A stretch of DNA of 64,000 nucleotides from Andeanibacterium sp036384795. Lineage in GTDB: Bacteria; Pseudomonadota; Alphaproteobacteria; Sphingomonadales; Sphingomonadaceae. The stretch covers positions 62,001-126,000 of the forward strand of contig DASVLP010000014.1 of assembly GCA_036384795.1 (NCBI GenBank), given 5' to 3'. The notes beneath the pieces are model-generated. The model was not told where the DNA came from. It did not search any database and saw only the letters and a list, made by a program, of their open reading frames with translations. Made by a program: the position numbers and the translations under genes. Of this stretch, positions 15,907 through 26,483 are shown one piece after another (position 1 is the stretch's first letter; every line of letters starts with the position of its first letter).

Positions 15907-16895
15907 CACGCGCCCCACCTGAGGCCGGGGGTGACCACCGGTTCGTCCCACAGCTCGAGCAGGCGCCCGTCCATCCGCGTGAGCGTAATCGATGCGCCCG
16001 GCATTTCGAGCGAGGTGATGTAATTGCCGACCAGCGAACGCGCGATCGTCAGCCCGCGCGCTTCGAGCAGCCGCACGGCGGCTCGGTAGAGGATATGGAG
16101 CTCCATCGGCGGCGTGCCGCCGAGGCCATTCACGAACACCAGCAGCGGATCGCCCGCCGACGGCGCCAGATCGGCCAGCAGCGCGTCGACCAACTCGGCC
16201 ACGATTTCATCGGCGGCCGCGATCGGCGCGCGGCGGCGGCCGGGTTCGCCATGGATGCCGATGCCGATCTCCATCTCCCCTGGCGCCAGCTCGAGATTCG
16301 GCTTGTCCGCGGTCGGCACCGTGCAGCCGCCGAGCGCGACGCCCATCGTGCGGGTGGCGGCAGCGACCGCGGCCGCGATCGCAGCGCATTCGTCGAGCGA
16401 AGCCATGCGCTCGGCGGCGGCGCCGGCGACCTTTTCGACCACCACGGTTCCAGCGACGCCGCGCCGGCCGACCGTTTCGCCGCCGCCGGCCGCGCCGATG
16501 TCATCTTCGATCACCACGCTTGCATGCGGGCGATCGAACATCTCCATCGCCAGCTCGAAGTTCATGATGTCGCCGGAGTAGTTCTTGATCAGGCACAACA
16601 GGCCCGCCTCGCCGGCGACCGCTTCGGCGGCGGCGAGGATTTGCTCGACCGATGGCGAGGAGAACACCTCGCCCGGCACCGCCGCGTCGAGCATTCCGCG
16701 GCCGACGAAGCCGGCGTGCAGCGGATCGTGGCCCGATCCGCCGCCCGAGATCAGCGCGACTTTGCCGGGTACCGGCAGCGCCCGCCGCACGAAGCGCGGT
16801 TGCTCCACCAGCTCGACCAGATCGGCATGGCAGCGGGCGAATCCCTGCAGGCTTTCGTTTACCGCGTCGGCGGGATCGTTGAGGAATTTCTTCAT
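15906..16895 (-). CDS. dhaK: DhaK, substrate-binding subunit of dihydroxyacetone kinase
   Basis: 329 residues. Binds dihydroxyacetone covalently as a hemiaminal through His215 in EIGIGIHGEPG; His56 in GGGSGHDPLHAG is the second conserved active-site His. First gene of dhaK-dhaL-dhaM-HPr-EI and a putative regulator, all overlapping except the last. The long promoter gap upstream (about 500 bases) has two ACTAAAC motifs, the nearer 186 bases from this start, as in the NTF2-gene promoters. A triose such as dihydroxyacetone, or a related ketone or aldehyde, may therefore be a product of the same catabolic pathway; this is inference. Confidence 0.93.
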   Translation of the reverse strand: MKKFLNDPADAVNESLQGFARCHADLVELVEQPRFVRRALPVPGKVALISGGGSGHDPLHAGFVGRGMLDAAVPGEVFSSPSVEQILAAAEAVAGEAGLLCLIKNYSGDIMNFELAMEMFDRPHASVVIEDDIGAAGGGETVGRRGVAGTVVVEKVAGAAAERMASLDECAAIAAAVAAATRTMGVALGGCTVPTADKPNLELAPGEMEIGIGIHGEPGRRRAPIAAADEIVAELVDALLADLAPSAGDPLLVFVNGLGGTPPMELHILYRAAVRLLEARGLTIARSLVGNYITSLEMPGASITLTRMDGRLLELWDEPVVTPGLRWGA

Positions 16896-17080
16896 GGCCG
16901 CTTCGCTCCGCATCGGTCGCCGCAGCAATGCGCCCGCGGCGCGGCCGGAGCCAGCGAGAAGCCCGAACCAAGGCGCGGACCTGCGATCTGCCGACGACAG
17001 ACTGAATGCCCGAGCATCATGGAAAGGCCCCTCGATCCTCATCCTGTAGCGGCATGCTCCGCCGCCCCTTCAAGCGATCA

Positions 17081-17094
17081 CTAAACTGTCCGGC
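17081..17094. promoter_or_regulatory. ACTAAAC motif upstream of dhaK
   Basis: ACTAAACTGTCCGG lies 186 bases before the dhaK start. It matches the half-sites in the promoter gaps of the NTF2 operons and the TonB receptor gene. Confidence 0.45.
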
Positions 17095-17272
17095 ACGCTA
17101 TCCGCAAGACAAATTGGCTGCGCACTCGACGGCGAACGGATTTTTTTCTCAACACGAACTGGCCGCTTATCCTGTGATTTTCCCGCGACCAAACGAGTGC
17201 GAGACCGAACCGGGAGGTTCGCTTGCGGAAAATATTTCGGTTCACTCTCGTGGACGCCAGCCTTGCGAGATT

Positions 17273-17283
17273 AACTAAACTGG
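17273..17283. promoter_or_regulatory. Second ACTAAAC motif upstream of dhaK
   Basis: AACTAAACTGG at 17273-17283, 379 bases before dhaK and about 80 bases beyond the hairpin that follows the lipoprotein gene at 17403. Shares ACTAAACTG with the copy at 17081. Confidence 0.45.
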
Positions 17284-17363
17284 CAGAGTCTTCGAACGGC
17301 CACCCTCCCCCCGGCCGGCGAGGGCGAATCACCGGACACCCTCCCCCATAGCCGGTGACCGGT

Positions 17364-17389
17364 CCGCCGTTCCGACAACGGAACGGCGG
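17364..17389 (-). terminator. Hairpin downstream of the NTF2-like lipoprotein gene
   Basis: CCGCCGTTCCG (17364-17374) and CGGAACGGCGG (17379-17389) form a perfect 11-bp stem with an ACAA loop, 13 bases after the stop of the minus-strand gene at 17403. No T tract is present. Confidence 0.5.
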
Positions 17390-17402
17390 GCCATGCGGGG
17401 AC

Positions 17403-17975
17403 CTACTTCTTCATGATGTTCTGGACCGAAGCAGGCGGAGTTGCCGGCGGTGGGGCGTTGCCGTCGCGGTAGGGGATCACGTCGGAGGTTTTGCGGGACT
17501 TGATCTTCCACTGGCCGTTCTCGCGCACGAACTCATCCATGTACCGCCCGGCGAGCATCGGCACCGGCTTGTTGTCGGGGCTGCGGGTGAAGAACAGGTA
17601 GCGCGAGCGTGCGGTCGCGGTGTCGCCATGGACATTGACGATCACCGTGGTGTCGAGGTGGAAGTTGTCCTTGTTGATGTATCCCGGCGCGGGCTTGCCC
17701 ATGTTGTCTTCCAGCATCTTCTGGATCGCCGCCGGCCCGGTGAAGCTGCCGAAGCCGCCGGTCCAGGTGCCGTTCTTGGCGAACAGGCCGGCATAGTGCG
17801 CATAATCGCGCGCATCGAGGTATTCGCCATACTCGATGATCGCCTCGCGGATCTGCTTTTCGGATTCGAGCTGGTCGATGCGCTGCTCGAGCTGCGCTTC
17901 GTGCGAGTTCGAGCATGCCGGCAAGGCGAGCGCCGCCAGCATGGCGAACGGTATTGAAAGGGCAATGGGTCGCAT
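17403..17975 (-). CDS. NTF2-like lipoprotein, short subfamily
   Basis: 190 residues. The signal peptide ends in a lipobox (LPAC, Cys at about residue 21), so the protein should be lipid-anchored in the envelope. After a Glu/Gln-rich helix the SnoaL domain shows LDARDYAHYAGLFAKNG, DNFHLDTTVIVNVHGDTATARSR and MLAGRYMDEFVRENGQW, close to the cytoplasmic protein at 11879. The C-terminus is proline/alanine-rich. GAGAGGC precedes the ATG. It is divergent from the exported pair at 18206 and 19165. Function unknown; it may act at the membrane on the same type of substrate as the other NTF2 proteins. Confidence 0.86.
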   Translation of the reverse strand: MRPIALSIPFAMLAALALPACSNSHEAQLEQRIDQLESEKQIREAIIEYGEYLDARDYAHYAGLFAKNGTWTGGFGSFTGPAAIQKMLEDNMGKPAPGYINKDNFHLDTTVIVNVHGDTATARSRYLFFTRSPDNKPVPMLAGRYMDEFVRENGQWKIKSRKTSDVIPYRDGNAPPPATPPASVQNIMKK

Positions 17976-18205
17976 GATCGTGCCTCTCCGTCTCTGAAAT
18001 GACCGAACCTTGTCCGCGCACTGCGCTTCGGGCGCATTGCTCTGGGCGAACCGGCGACTTGCGCGGCAAAGCCCCCGTCCGCTCGTTTCGAGCCCGCTGC
18101 TTTCGGGCGGTGTTCCATATCAGCAAAGTCGACGATGCACTCTCGGCAATGACAACCGCCCGGCCCGGTGCCAGCTTCGGCGGGGACAACATGAGGAGAG
18201 CATCG

Positions 18206-19168
18206 ATGTTACGCAGCGCCCTGGGGGCGATCGGCCTGCTGCTGGCGGTTCCCGCCAGCGCGCAGTCCTACGGCGGGCGCAGCGCGCTGCCGCGGATCGA
18301 TTGCGACCGCACTTGCCTTGAAGGCTTCGCGAAGTCCTATGTCGCGGCGCTGGCGGCCAAAGACCCTTCACGCGCGCCGTTCGCAAAGGACGTCAAGTTC
18401 ACCGAGAACAGCGTGGAACTGCCGATCGGCGACGGCCTTTGGGGCACGGTCACCGCCGCCGATCCCAACGCGGGCATGATCCCCGCCGACACCGAGACGG
18501 GCAACGTCGCCTGGTTCGGCAACGTCCAGGAGAACGGGCACCTCGTCTATCTCGCGATCCGGCTGCACGTCGACCACGATCACCAGATCGACGAGGCCGA
18601 GACGGTGGTCTCGCGCCAGACCGGGATGCCGCTGATCTTCGGGACCGGGAAAGAGCCGCACAACCCCGCCTGGACCCAGGCCCTTGCCGATCAGAGCCGG
18701 CCGCGCTCACGGCTGCGCTCGATCGCCGATGCCTATTTCAGCACGCTCGAATACAACGACGGAACGGTGTTCGCACCGTTCTCGGCCGACTGCTCGCGGC
18801 TCGAGAACGGCATCTCGACCACCGCCAAGACCGCCAATTCGAACAACTCGGCATCGGTTGCCGAAGGGTGCGAGAACCAGTTCAAGCTGGGCATCTACAA
18901 GATCAACAAGAACCTGCGCGAACGCCGGTTTCCGCTGATCGACACCGAGCGCGGGATCGTGGTCGCGACCGACTTCATGGACCACGCCAATTACTTCGAC
19001 GAGTACAAGCTGAACGATGGGCGCTCGATGAAGACCCTGCTCAAGTACCCTAACTCGCTCGACGTGATGGAAGCGTTCAAGATCGTCGACGGCAAGATCT
19101 ACACCATCGAGGCCAATTTCGACTACGTACCCTATGGCATGCATTCGCCCTGGGTGGAGGGCCAATGA
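18206..19168 (+). CDS. Exported protein of unknown function, NTF2-like/DUF8021-type
   Basis: 320 residues from the ATG at 18206, which has AGGAGA seven bases upstream and starts a clean signal peptide ending VPASA-Q; longer upstream starts have no such site. The mature N-terminus has a CDRTCLEGF pair of cysteines, then DPSRAPFAKDVKFTENSVEL and GLWGT, a pattern I associate with the poorly described DUF8021 group; that name is tentative. The second half (SIADAYFSTLEYNDGTVFAPF, RRFPLIDTERGIVVATDF) looks like a second NTF2-like unit. The gene after it is a paralogue, overlapping by ATGA. Periplasmic by prediction; reaction unknown. Confidence 0.75.
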   Translation: MLRSALGAIGLLLAVPASAQSYGGRSALPRIDCDRTCLEGFAKSYVAALAAKDPSRAPFAKDVKFTENSVELPIGDGLWGTVTAADPNAGMIPADTETGNVAWFGNVQENGHLVYLAIRLHVDHDHQIDEAETVVSRQTGMPLIFGTGKEPHNPAWTQALADQSRPRSRLRSIADAYFSTLEYNDGTVFAPFSADCSRLENGISTTAKTANSNNSASVAEGCENQFKLGIYKINKNLRERRFPLIDTERGIVVATDFMDHANYFDEYKLNDGRSMKTLLKYPNSLDVMEAFKIVDGKIYTIEANFDYVPYGMHSPWVEGQ

Positions 19169-20097
19169 CCATGCGCAAGACCGCCATCCTGCTCGTCGCG
19201 GCCGCCGCCATCGGCGCCACTTCGACCGCCCAGGCCAAAGGCACCTGCGACGAGCGCTGCCTGCTCAAGCTGGCCGACAAGACGATGACCGCGATCGCCG
19301 CGAAGGACTATCGCAGCCTGCCGTGGGACGATCCGGTCCGCTACACCGAGAACAACGTGGGGCTGATGATCGGCGACGCGTGGTGGGGCTCCGCCGGCGA
19401 CAAAGTGGGCGACAAGGCGTTCGCCTTCGCCGATCCCGAGACCGGCAACGTGGTGTGGATCGGCACGATCTGGGACCACGACGCGCCCGGCTATGGCGCA
19501 GTGCGGATCAACGCGCCCGACGGCAAGATCCGCGAGATCGAAGTCATGGCGGCCCGCAAGCCGTGGCCGGTGCCGTTCGGCGATCCGACCAAGTTCGCAA
19601 TTCCGGCATCGATGACCGCACCGGTGGCGGAGGCGAACCGCCGTCCGCGCCAGCGCCTGATCGACATCGCCGATGCTTACCTCGCGACCAAGCAGGGCAA
19701 CAACGGCACGCTGCTGGCCGACTTCGCGCCGGACTGCACGATGGATGAAAACGGCGTGCAGGTCACCTCGGCCGAAGCCAACTACGCTCCGCCCGCCGCC
19801 GATTGCGCGTCGGCTTTCAAGCAGGGCCTGTTCGCGCCTGTCGAGCACATTCGCGACCGGCGCTTCCCGCTGGTCGATCCGGCGCGCGGCCTGGTGCTGG
19901 CGATCAGCGTGCAGGACCTGCCCGCGCGCGGCGGGGCAAGCATGGTCACCGCCGACGGCAAGAAAGTGGCACTGAAACGCGATTATCCGATGAGCCGGCT
20001 AGTCGCCGAACTGATCCGGATCGAAGGCGACAAGGTCGTGCGCAGCGAAGCCGTCGTCACTTCGCTTCCTTATCGCATGCCGACGCCCTGGAAATAA
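19165..20097 (+). CDS. Exported protein of unknown function, paralogue of the preceding gene
   Basis: 310 residues with a signal peptide ending TAQA-K, then CDERCLLKLADKTMTAIAAKD and RYTENNVGLMIGDAWWG, the same plan as the gene before it (CD--CL, then -YTEN- or -FTEN-, then GD--WG). The second half again has IDIADAYLATKQGNNGTLLADF and DRRFPLVDPARGLVLAI. The two proteins are clearly related but well diverged. ATGA overlap implies co-translation, perhaps as a heteromer. A strong terminator follows about 50 bases downstream, so the pair forms its own two-gene operon. Confidence 0.75.
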   Translation: MTMRKTAILLVAAAAIGATSTAQAKGTCDERCLLKLADKTMTAIAAKDYRSLPWDDPVRYTENNVGLMIGDAWWGSAGDKVGDKAFAFADPETGNVVWIGTIWDHDAPGYGAVRINAPDGKIREIEVMAARKPWPVPFGDPTKFAIPASMTAPVAEANRRPRQRLIDIADAYLATKQGNNGTLLADFAPDCTMDENGVQVTSAEANYAPPAADCASAFKQGLFAPVEHIRDRRFPLVDPARGLVLAISVQDLPARGGASMVTADGKKVALKRDYPMSRLVAELIRIEGDKVVRSEAVVTSLPYRMPTPWK

Positions 20098-20145
20098 GGG
20101 CGGCATAGGGGGGTCCCCGTCTCTCGCGAGGTCTTCCCAGAGGGG

Positions 20146-20177
20146 AAAGGGCGGCTCGCATGCGGGCCGCCCTTTTT
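20146..20177 (+). terminator. Rho-independent terminator
   Basis: GGGCGGC (from 20149) pairs with GCCGCCC (20165-20171), and TTTTTT follows on the plus strand. It closes the two-gene operon at 18206-20097. Confidence 0.8.
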
Positions 20178-20184
20178 TGCTGCG

Positions 20185-20916
20185 TCATTCCCCGGGCGGC
20201 GGCCCCGGCAGCACACCCGCGGGCGCCAGCGGCACGACGTAAGCCTTGCCCGTCACAGGGTTCGGGTAATGGAAAGGGACGATGTAGTACGAAGGGTACA
20301 TCAGGAACACGACACTGGGCGGCAGGTCGGATGACGCCATGTTGCGATCGCCCGGCCAGTTGTTGGCGATCACTTTGTCCTTCCAGCCCTGTTCCCATCC
20401 GCCATACATCGTGAACGGCCCCTTGAGCCGGGAGATTTTCCAGACCCCATCCTCCTTCACGTAATCGTTCTCGTAGAGCGGCAGGCCCCAGCCGCCGTTG
20501 CTCATCACGAACGCGCGCATGCGCTGGTGGCCGTGGATGCCGTCAGGATCGACGTCGGGGATTGCCTGGAACTGCATGTGGTTCATCAGCAGGCCAGGGC
20601 GCGGGCCGTCGGGGCCGAACCCGGTCTGCATGTAGGCGCGTACCTGGTCGCGGCCGACGTAGACCCCGCGTCCGCCGATCTCGAGCGTGGCGTCTTTCGA
20701 GAACAGCTCGGCAAGCTGCGCCCACTGGTTCTTGTCGACGAAATAGCCGTAAGTGCGCTGCAGCCTCTCGATCGCGTTCAAGTCCTCGAGCCGGGTGATC
20801 CGCTTGTCGAGCGCGTCGAGCCGGGCGACGGGCAACCCGACGTCCTGCGACGATGCAGGCGCGGCCGCGGCGACCAGCGCTGCACCCACCGCCACGCCGA
20901 TCAGTTTAGAGATCAT
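20185..20916 (-). CDS. Exported NTF2-like protein, long subfamily 'C' (second copy)
   Basis: 243 residues. Signal peptide ends at about residue 23 (APASS-Q). NTF2 domain with LQRTYGYFVDKNQW, LFSKDATLEIGGRGVYVG and NHMQFQAI, then GPFTMYGGW and VPFHYPNPVTGK in the tail. It is the closest relative in this window of the protein at 1243. It lies downstream of the TonB receptor gene on the same strand, but a terminator separates them. Probably periplasmic; perhaps it acts on a compound brought in by the neighbouring receptor. Confidence 0.86.
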   Translation of the reverse strand: MISKLIGVAVGAALVAAAAPASSQDVGLPVARLDALDKRITRLEDLNAIERLQRTYGYFVDKNQWAQLAELFSKDATLEIGGRGVYVGRDQVRAYMQTGFGPDGPRPGLLMNHMQFQAIPDVDPDGIHGHQRMRAFVMSNGGWGLPLYENDYVKEDGVWKISRLKGPFTMYGGWEQGWKDKVIANNWPGDRNMASSDLPPSVVFLMYPSYYIVPFHYPNPVTGKAYVVPLAPAGVLPGPPPGE

Positions 20917-20938
20917 CGTTTCCGCGCTCCTCGGGGAC

Positions 20939-20965
20939 AAAAAAAGGGGCGGCTCGCGCCGCCCC
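20939..20965 (-). terminator. Rho-independent terminator after the TonB receptor gene
   Basis: On the minus strand GGGGCGGC and GCCGCCCC form an 8-bp stem with a 4-base loop, followed by seven T residues. It lies 76 bases after the receptor stop and 22 bases before the start codon of the NTF2-like gene, so it can either end the receptor transcript or attenuate the next gene. Confidence 0.8.
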
Positions 20966-21041
20966 TGCAAGGAAATCCGGTGGGTGGACCGGAACCCCAG
21001 CCCACCTTGCGGCGGCACCGGGATTCCTGAGTTTTTCCGGA

Positions 21042-23594
<2,553 letters not shown>

Positions 23595-23851
23595 TGTCGT
23601 TCTCTCCGATCCCGACTGGTGTCAGTCGTTGTGTTCGTGGAAGGAGAACGTCCGCGCGGTTCGTGGCGAAAATCGCCCCTCACTCCCTCGCGATCGGGAC
23701 CTCTCCTGCCCCAAATCCGCGCTTGCCCCGGGTTACGGCTCGCCATCCGGCAACTGCCCTGGCCACGAGGCGCGCGACGGCAGCATGGTATCTTTCTCTG
23801 CGGGAGACCACGTTGACCGAAATGGACAGTTGAGTTGACAGAGTTAGAAAT

Positions 23852-23858
23852 ACTAAAC
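23852..23858. promoter_or_regulatory. ACTAAAC motif upstream of TonB receptor gene
   Basis: ACTAAAC in an AT-rich context (followed by TTTATCCG), 258 bases before the receptor start at 23594. Confidence 0.4.
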
Positions 23859-23935
23859 TTTATCCGAAGATAAAATTGCATTATATCAATAGCATGCGCT
23901 ATCGGCTTGTTGCCGATCCAATTTGCCCGCAGCGA

Positions 23936-23942
23936 ACTAAAC
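23936..23942. promoter_or_regulatory. Second ACTAAAC motif upstream of TonB receptor gene
   Basis: ACTAAAC followed by CG, as in the copy at 3573; 84 bases from the copy at 23852. Confidence 0.4.
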
Positions 23943-23982
23943 CGTATCGCACGACCGACTCTGGATCACCTCGAGAGCGCCG

Positions 23983-26301
23983 TCAGAACTTGCCGCGCAT
24001 CCCCAGGGTCCAGCGTCGCGGCTCGCCGGGGCCATAGGCGCGCGGATCGGAAGCGCCAGGCGCCTCGGCAAGCTCCACCTCGTCCACCTCGCTGAAGGTT
24101 CCGAAGGTGGCGTATTCGGCGTCGAAGGCGTTGCGCAGTTCCCCGAACAGCGAAATGCCGGGCGCCAGTTCCACACTGCCGCGCAAGTTGACGATCGCAT
24201 AGCCGGGCACCGGCGGCGTCAGGTTCGCTTCGTCGCCCACCAGGACCTGGTCGGAACGCCCGATCAGGTCTCCGCCCAAGCTGAAGCGGCGGGTGCCGAC
24301 GGTTCCGTCATAGTCGACGCTCAGTGTCACGCTGTGGCGTGGGATGCCCGGAAGGCGGTCGCCGGGCAGCACCTCGATCGTGCCCTCCTCGTCCGCCTCC
24401 GGATTTGCCGGGCTCGGCAGCGTCAGGGGCGAACGGAAGGTCGCATCGGTCAGTGCATAGCTGGCGGCGACGCGCAGCCCGCCCCGCCGCGCCTCGAGCG
24501 ACAGCTCGACACCCTGCCGCCGCGTGGCGCCCAGGTTCCGGAAATACGCGCGGCCGCGGATCTCGGAGGCGACGTAGTGGATGTCGTCAGCGATGTCGCT
24601 GCGATAGGCCGAGAGCAGATAGTGCACCGCCCAACCGCCGACCTTCCGGCGGCCCGAGGCGCCGAGCTCCCAGCCGTGCGACACCACCTGCTTGAGCGGC
24701 GGGTCCGCGACGAAGAAGTTGGCAAGACTGCACGGCGCTTGCGGGTCCGCGCACGACAGCTCGGCCGGAGTGGGGGCGCGGTTCGTTTCCGCATAGCCCG
24801 CCCGCAGCGTCAATCCCCGCGCGGCCTGCCAGTCGAACTCGATCCCGGGATTGAGCCGCTCGAAGCGGTGCTCGCCGTTGAGGGCGGTGCCCAGACGGTC
24901 GAGCAGGCGGACCTTCGCCCAATTGTACCGCAGCCCGATTTCGGCGGTGAGCGACGGTCCCAGCGGCAGGCTGTCGGCAATGAACGCGCCCCAGTAGCGG
25001 GTTTGCGCGGTCACCCCGACCGGCGCGATCGAGCCGTCTTCCTGCACGATATCGACCCCGAGGCCGTTCACCCCGCGCTGAGGGGTGAGCGCGCCGAGCT
25101 CGGTCGAAGTGGCGAAATCGGTCGTGCTGCCGTCGTAGCTGAAGCCAAGCGCGAGATCGTTGACGCCCCCCCACAGCGGCCGCCGGTCGACGACCTGCGT
25201 GAGGGCTCCCATCGAGCGGGTATGGGTCGATCCGCGGTTGAGCACGCCGTAGGGCTCGCCGTCGAGCGTATCCGGCACCGGGTTCCCCTGCGCGTCGGTC
25301 AGAAGCTCGGCGCCCGCATCCTCGTCGTCATCGCCGCCGACGATTTCAAGACAGAGCAGGCCCGGCTCGTCTTCGCACTGCCCGATGTCGGCCGCGTCGC
25401 CGTTGACGCTGTCGGACTGCAGGCGCTGGCGATAGAGCGTCGCCTCGATGCGCGTGGTGTCGCTCAGCTTCAGCCATGGATGGAGGCTGATCCGGCCGTA
25501 GTGGTTCTTGGTGTTGTCGGGCCAGGTGAACACCGACGCCCGCCGCGCGGCGAGCAGCTCGACCGGCGAGACGCCGTTCCCGGTGAGGTCGCTATCCGCC
25601 GCGACGAGCTTTGCGTGGATCCCGCCCCATTCCTCGTCGACGCCGATGTCGGCATAGCCGTTCAGCAGCTTCGACGGGCTGTAATCGCGCCAGCCATCTT
25701 CCCGACGATACTGGAAGGCGCCGAACGCACTGAAGGCCCCCGCCGAGCCCCCCGCGGCGAGGCTCGCGTCCCGCTCGCCGTAGCTGCCCAGCGATGCGGT
25801 GCCTTCGAAGCCGGGATCGCTGCGGCCGGTCGCGGTCTCGATCAGAAGCGTGCCGCCCAGCGCATTGAGGCCGTAGGCGGGGCTTGCATCGAGTAGCGAG
25901 ACGCGGCGCAGCGCCGCATCGGGGATCAGGTCGAAATCGACCGTGTCGCCGAACGGCTGGTTGAAGCGCCCGCCATCGAGATAAACCGCAAGTCCCTGCG
26001 CTTGGCCTTGCAAAGGCGAAGCGACGAACCCGCGATAGACGAGGTTCGGCTGCCAGGGATTGTTCTGCGCGTCCTGCAAGGTCACGCCGGCGATATCGCG
26101 GGTCAACGACGCGAGCAGATCGGGCGTTCCGCCGCGCCGGATGTCCTCGCGCTCGAGCGTGACCGCATCGTCGAGATCGATGCCGCCGCCCGGCGCGGTG
26201 ACGACGATCGCCCGATCGGCTGCCTCGCTGGCGTCCTGACCCAGCGCAGGACCAGGAACCGAACACACGGCAAGGACGGCCAAACCAGCATAGCGCCTCA
26301 A
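23983..26301 (-). CDS. TonB-dependent outer-membrane receptor (second type)
   Basis: 772 residues. Signal peptide ends at GPALG-Q; plug with IVVTAPGGGIDLDDAV, QNNPWQPNLVYRGF and GLAVYLDGGRFNQPFGDTV, then a barrel ending in Phe (MRGKF). Plug sequence is quite different from the receptor at 21042. An extracellular-loop candidate around residue 325 is strongly acidic (VGGDDDEDAGAE) and next to a CEDEPGLLC cysteine pair, which might bind cation or ligand. No ACTAAAC motif is visible upstream. Ligand unknown. Confidence 0.9.
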   Translation of the reverse strand: MRRYAGLAVLAVCSVPGPALGQDASEAADRAIVVTAPGGGIDLDDAVTLEREDIRRGGTPDLLASLTRDIAGVTLQDAQNNPWQPNLVYRGFVASPLQGQAQGLAVYLDGGRFNQPFGDTVDFDLIPDAALRRVSLLDASPAYGLNALGGTLLIETATGRSDPGFEGTASLGSYGERDASLAAGGSAGAFSAFGAFQYRREDGWRDYSPSKLLNGYADIGVDEEWGGIHAKLVAADSDLTGNGVSPVELLAARRASVFTWPDNTKNHYGRISLHPWLKLSDTTRIEATLYRQRLQSDSVNGDAADIGQCEDEPGLLCLEIVGGDDDEDAGAELLTDAQGNPVPDTLDGEPYGVLNRGSTHTRSMGALTQVVDRRPLWGGVNDLALGFSYDGSTTDFATSTELGALTPQRGVNGLGVDIVQEDGSIAPVGVTAQTRYWGAFIADSLPLGPSLTAEIGLRYNWAKVRLLDRLGTALNGEHRFERLNPGIEFDWQAARGLTLRAGYAETNRAPTPAELSCADPQAPCSLANFFVADPPLKQVVSHGWELGASGRRKVGGWAVHYLLSAYRSDIADDIHYVASEIRGRAYFRNLGATRRQGVELSLEARRGGLRVAASYALTDATFRSPLTLPSPANPEADEEGTIEVLPGDRLPGIPRHSVTLSVDYDGTVGTRRFSLGGDLIGRSDQVLVGDEANLTPPVPGYAIVNLRGSVELAPGISLFGELRNAFDAEYATFGTFSEVDEVELAEAPGASDPRAYGPGEPRRWTLGMRGKF

Positions 26302-26483
26302 GACCGTGTTCTCCCATGGTGGCCGTCCGCGCCCAGCGGCTAAGGACCGCCGCCCGCGAAATCAAGCGTGGCGGATCGATCCGGGACGAGCGCGCCCCCG
26401 CGGCAACCTGCGCTGCCGCAGGACCACTCCGGACCTCCCGGCGGGTTCGATCGTTCCTATATGACGATCGAAGGAGACCCCGG

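Larger units (their letters stand above)
16896..17402. other. Long promoter gap upstream of dhaK
   Basis: About 500 bases without a convincing gene. It is locally AT-richer than its surroundings (a run of seven T near 17141 and GAAAATATTTC near 17229). It has two ACTAAAC motifs (17081 and 17274) and, at its right end, the hairpin after the lipoprotein gene. The small plus-strand frame at 17006-17278 has no ribosome-binding site or known product and was not accepted. Confidence 0.5.
23595..23982. other. Promoter gap between two TonB receptor genes
   Basis: About 390 bases between the stop of the receptor at 23983 and the start of the receptor ending at 21042, both on the minus strand. The left part holds no accepted gene. 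The right part (about 23830-23900) is AT-rich and carries ACTAAAC motifs at 23852 and 23936. The first receptor gene therefore has its own promoter region. Confidence 0.55.

Noticed and set aside
17006..17278. 90-codon plus-strand frame in the gap upstream of dhaK
   Set aside because: No ribosome-binding site, no recognisable product, odd codon use, and it overlaps the probable dhaK promoter region.
20901..20910. GTTTAG in the start of the NTF2 gene at 20185 as another regulon motif
   Set aside because: It lies inside codons of the signal peptide and lacks the flanking bases; similar chance copies occur inside coding DNA near 27522 and 34024.
23983..26301. Second TonB receptor as a lanthanide uptake receptor for the PQQ enzyme
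   Set aside because: The acidic loop is the only hint; there are no lanthanide-binding proteins or transport genes beside it, so the claim cannot be supported.
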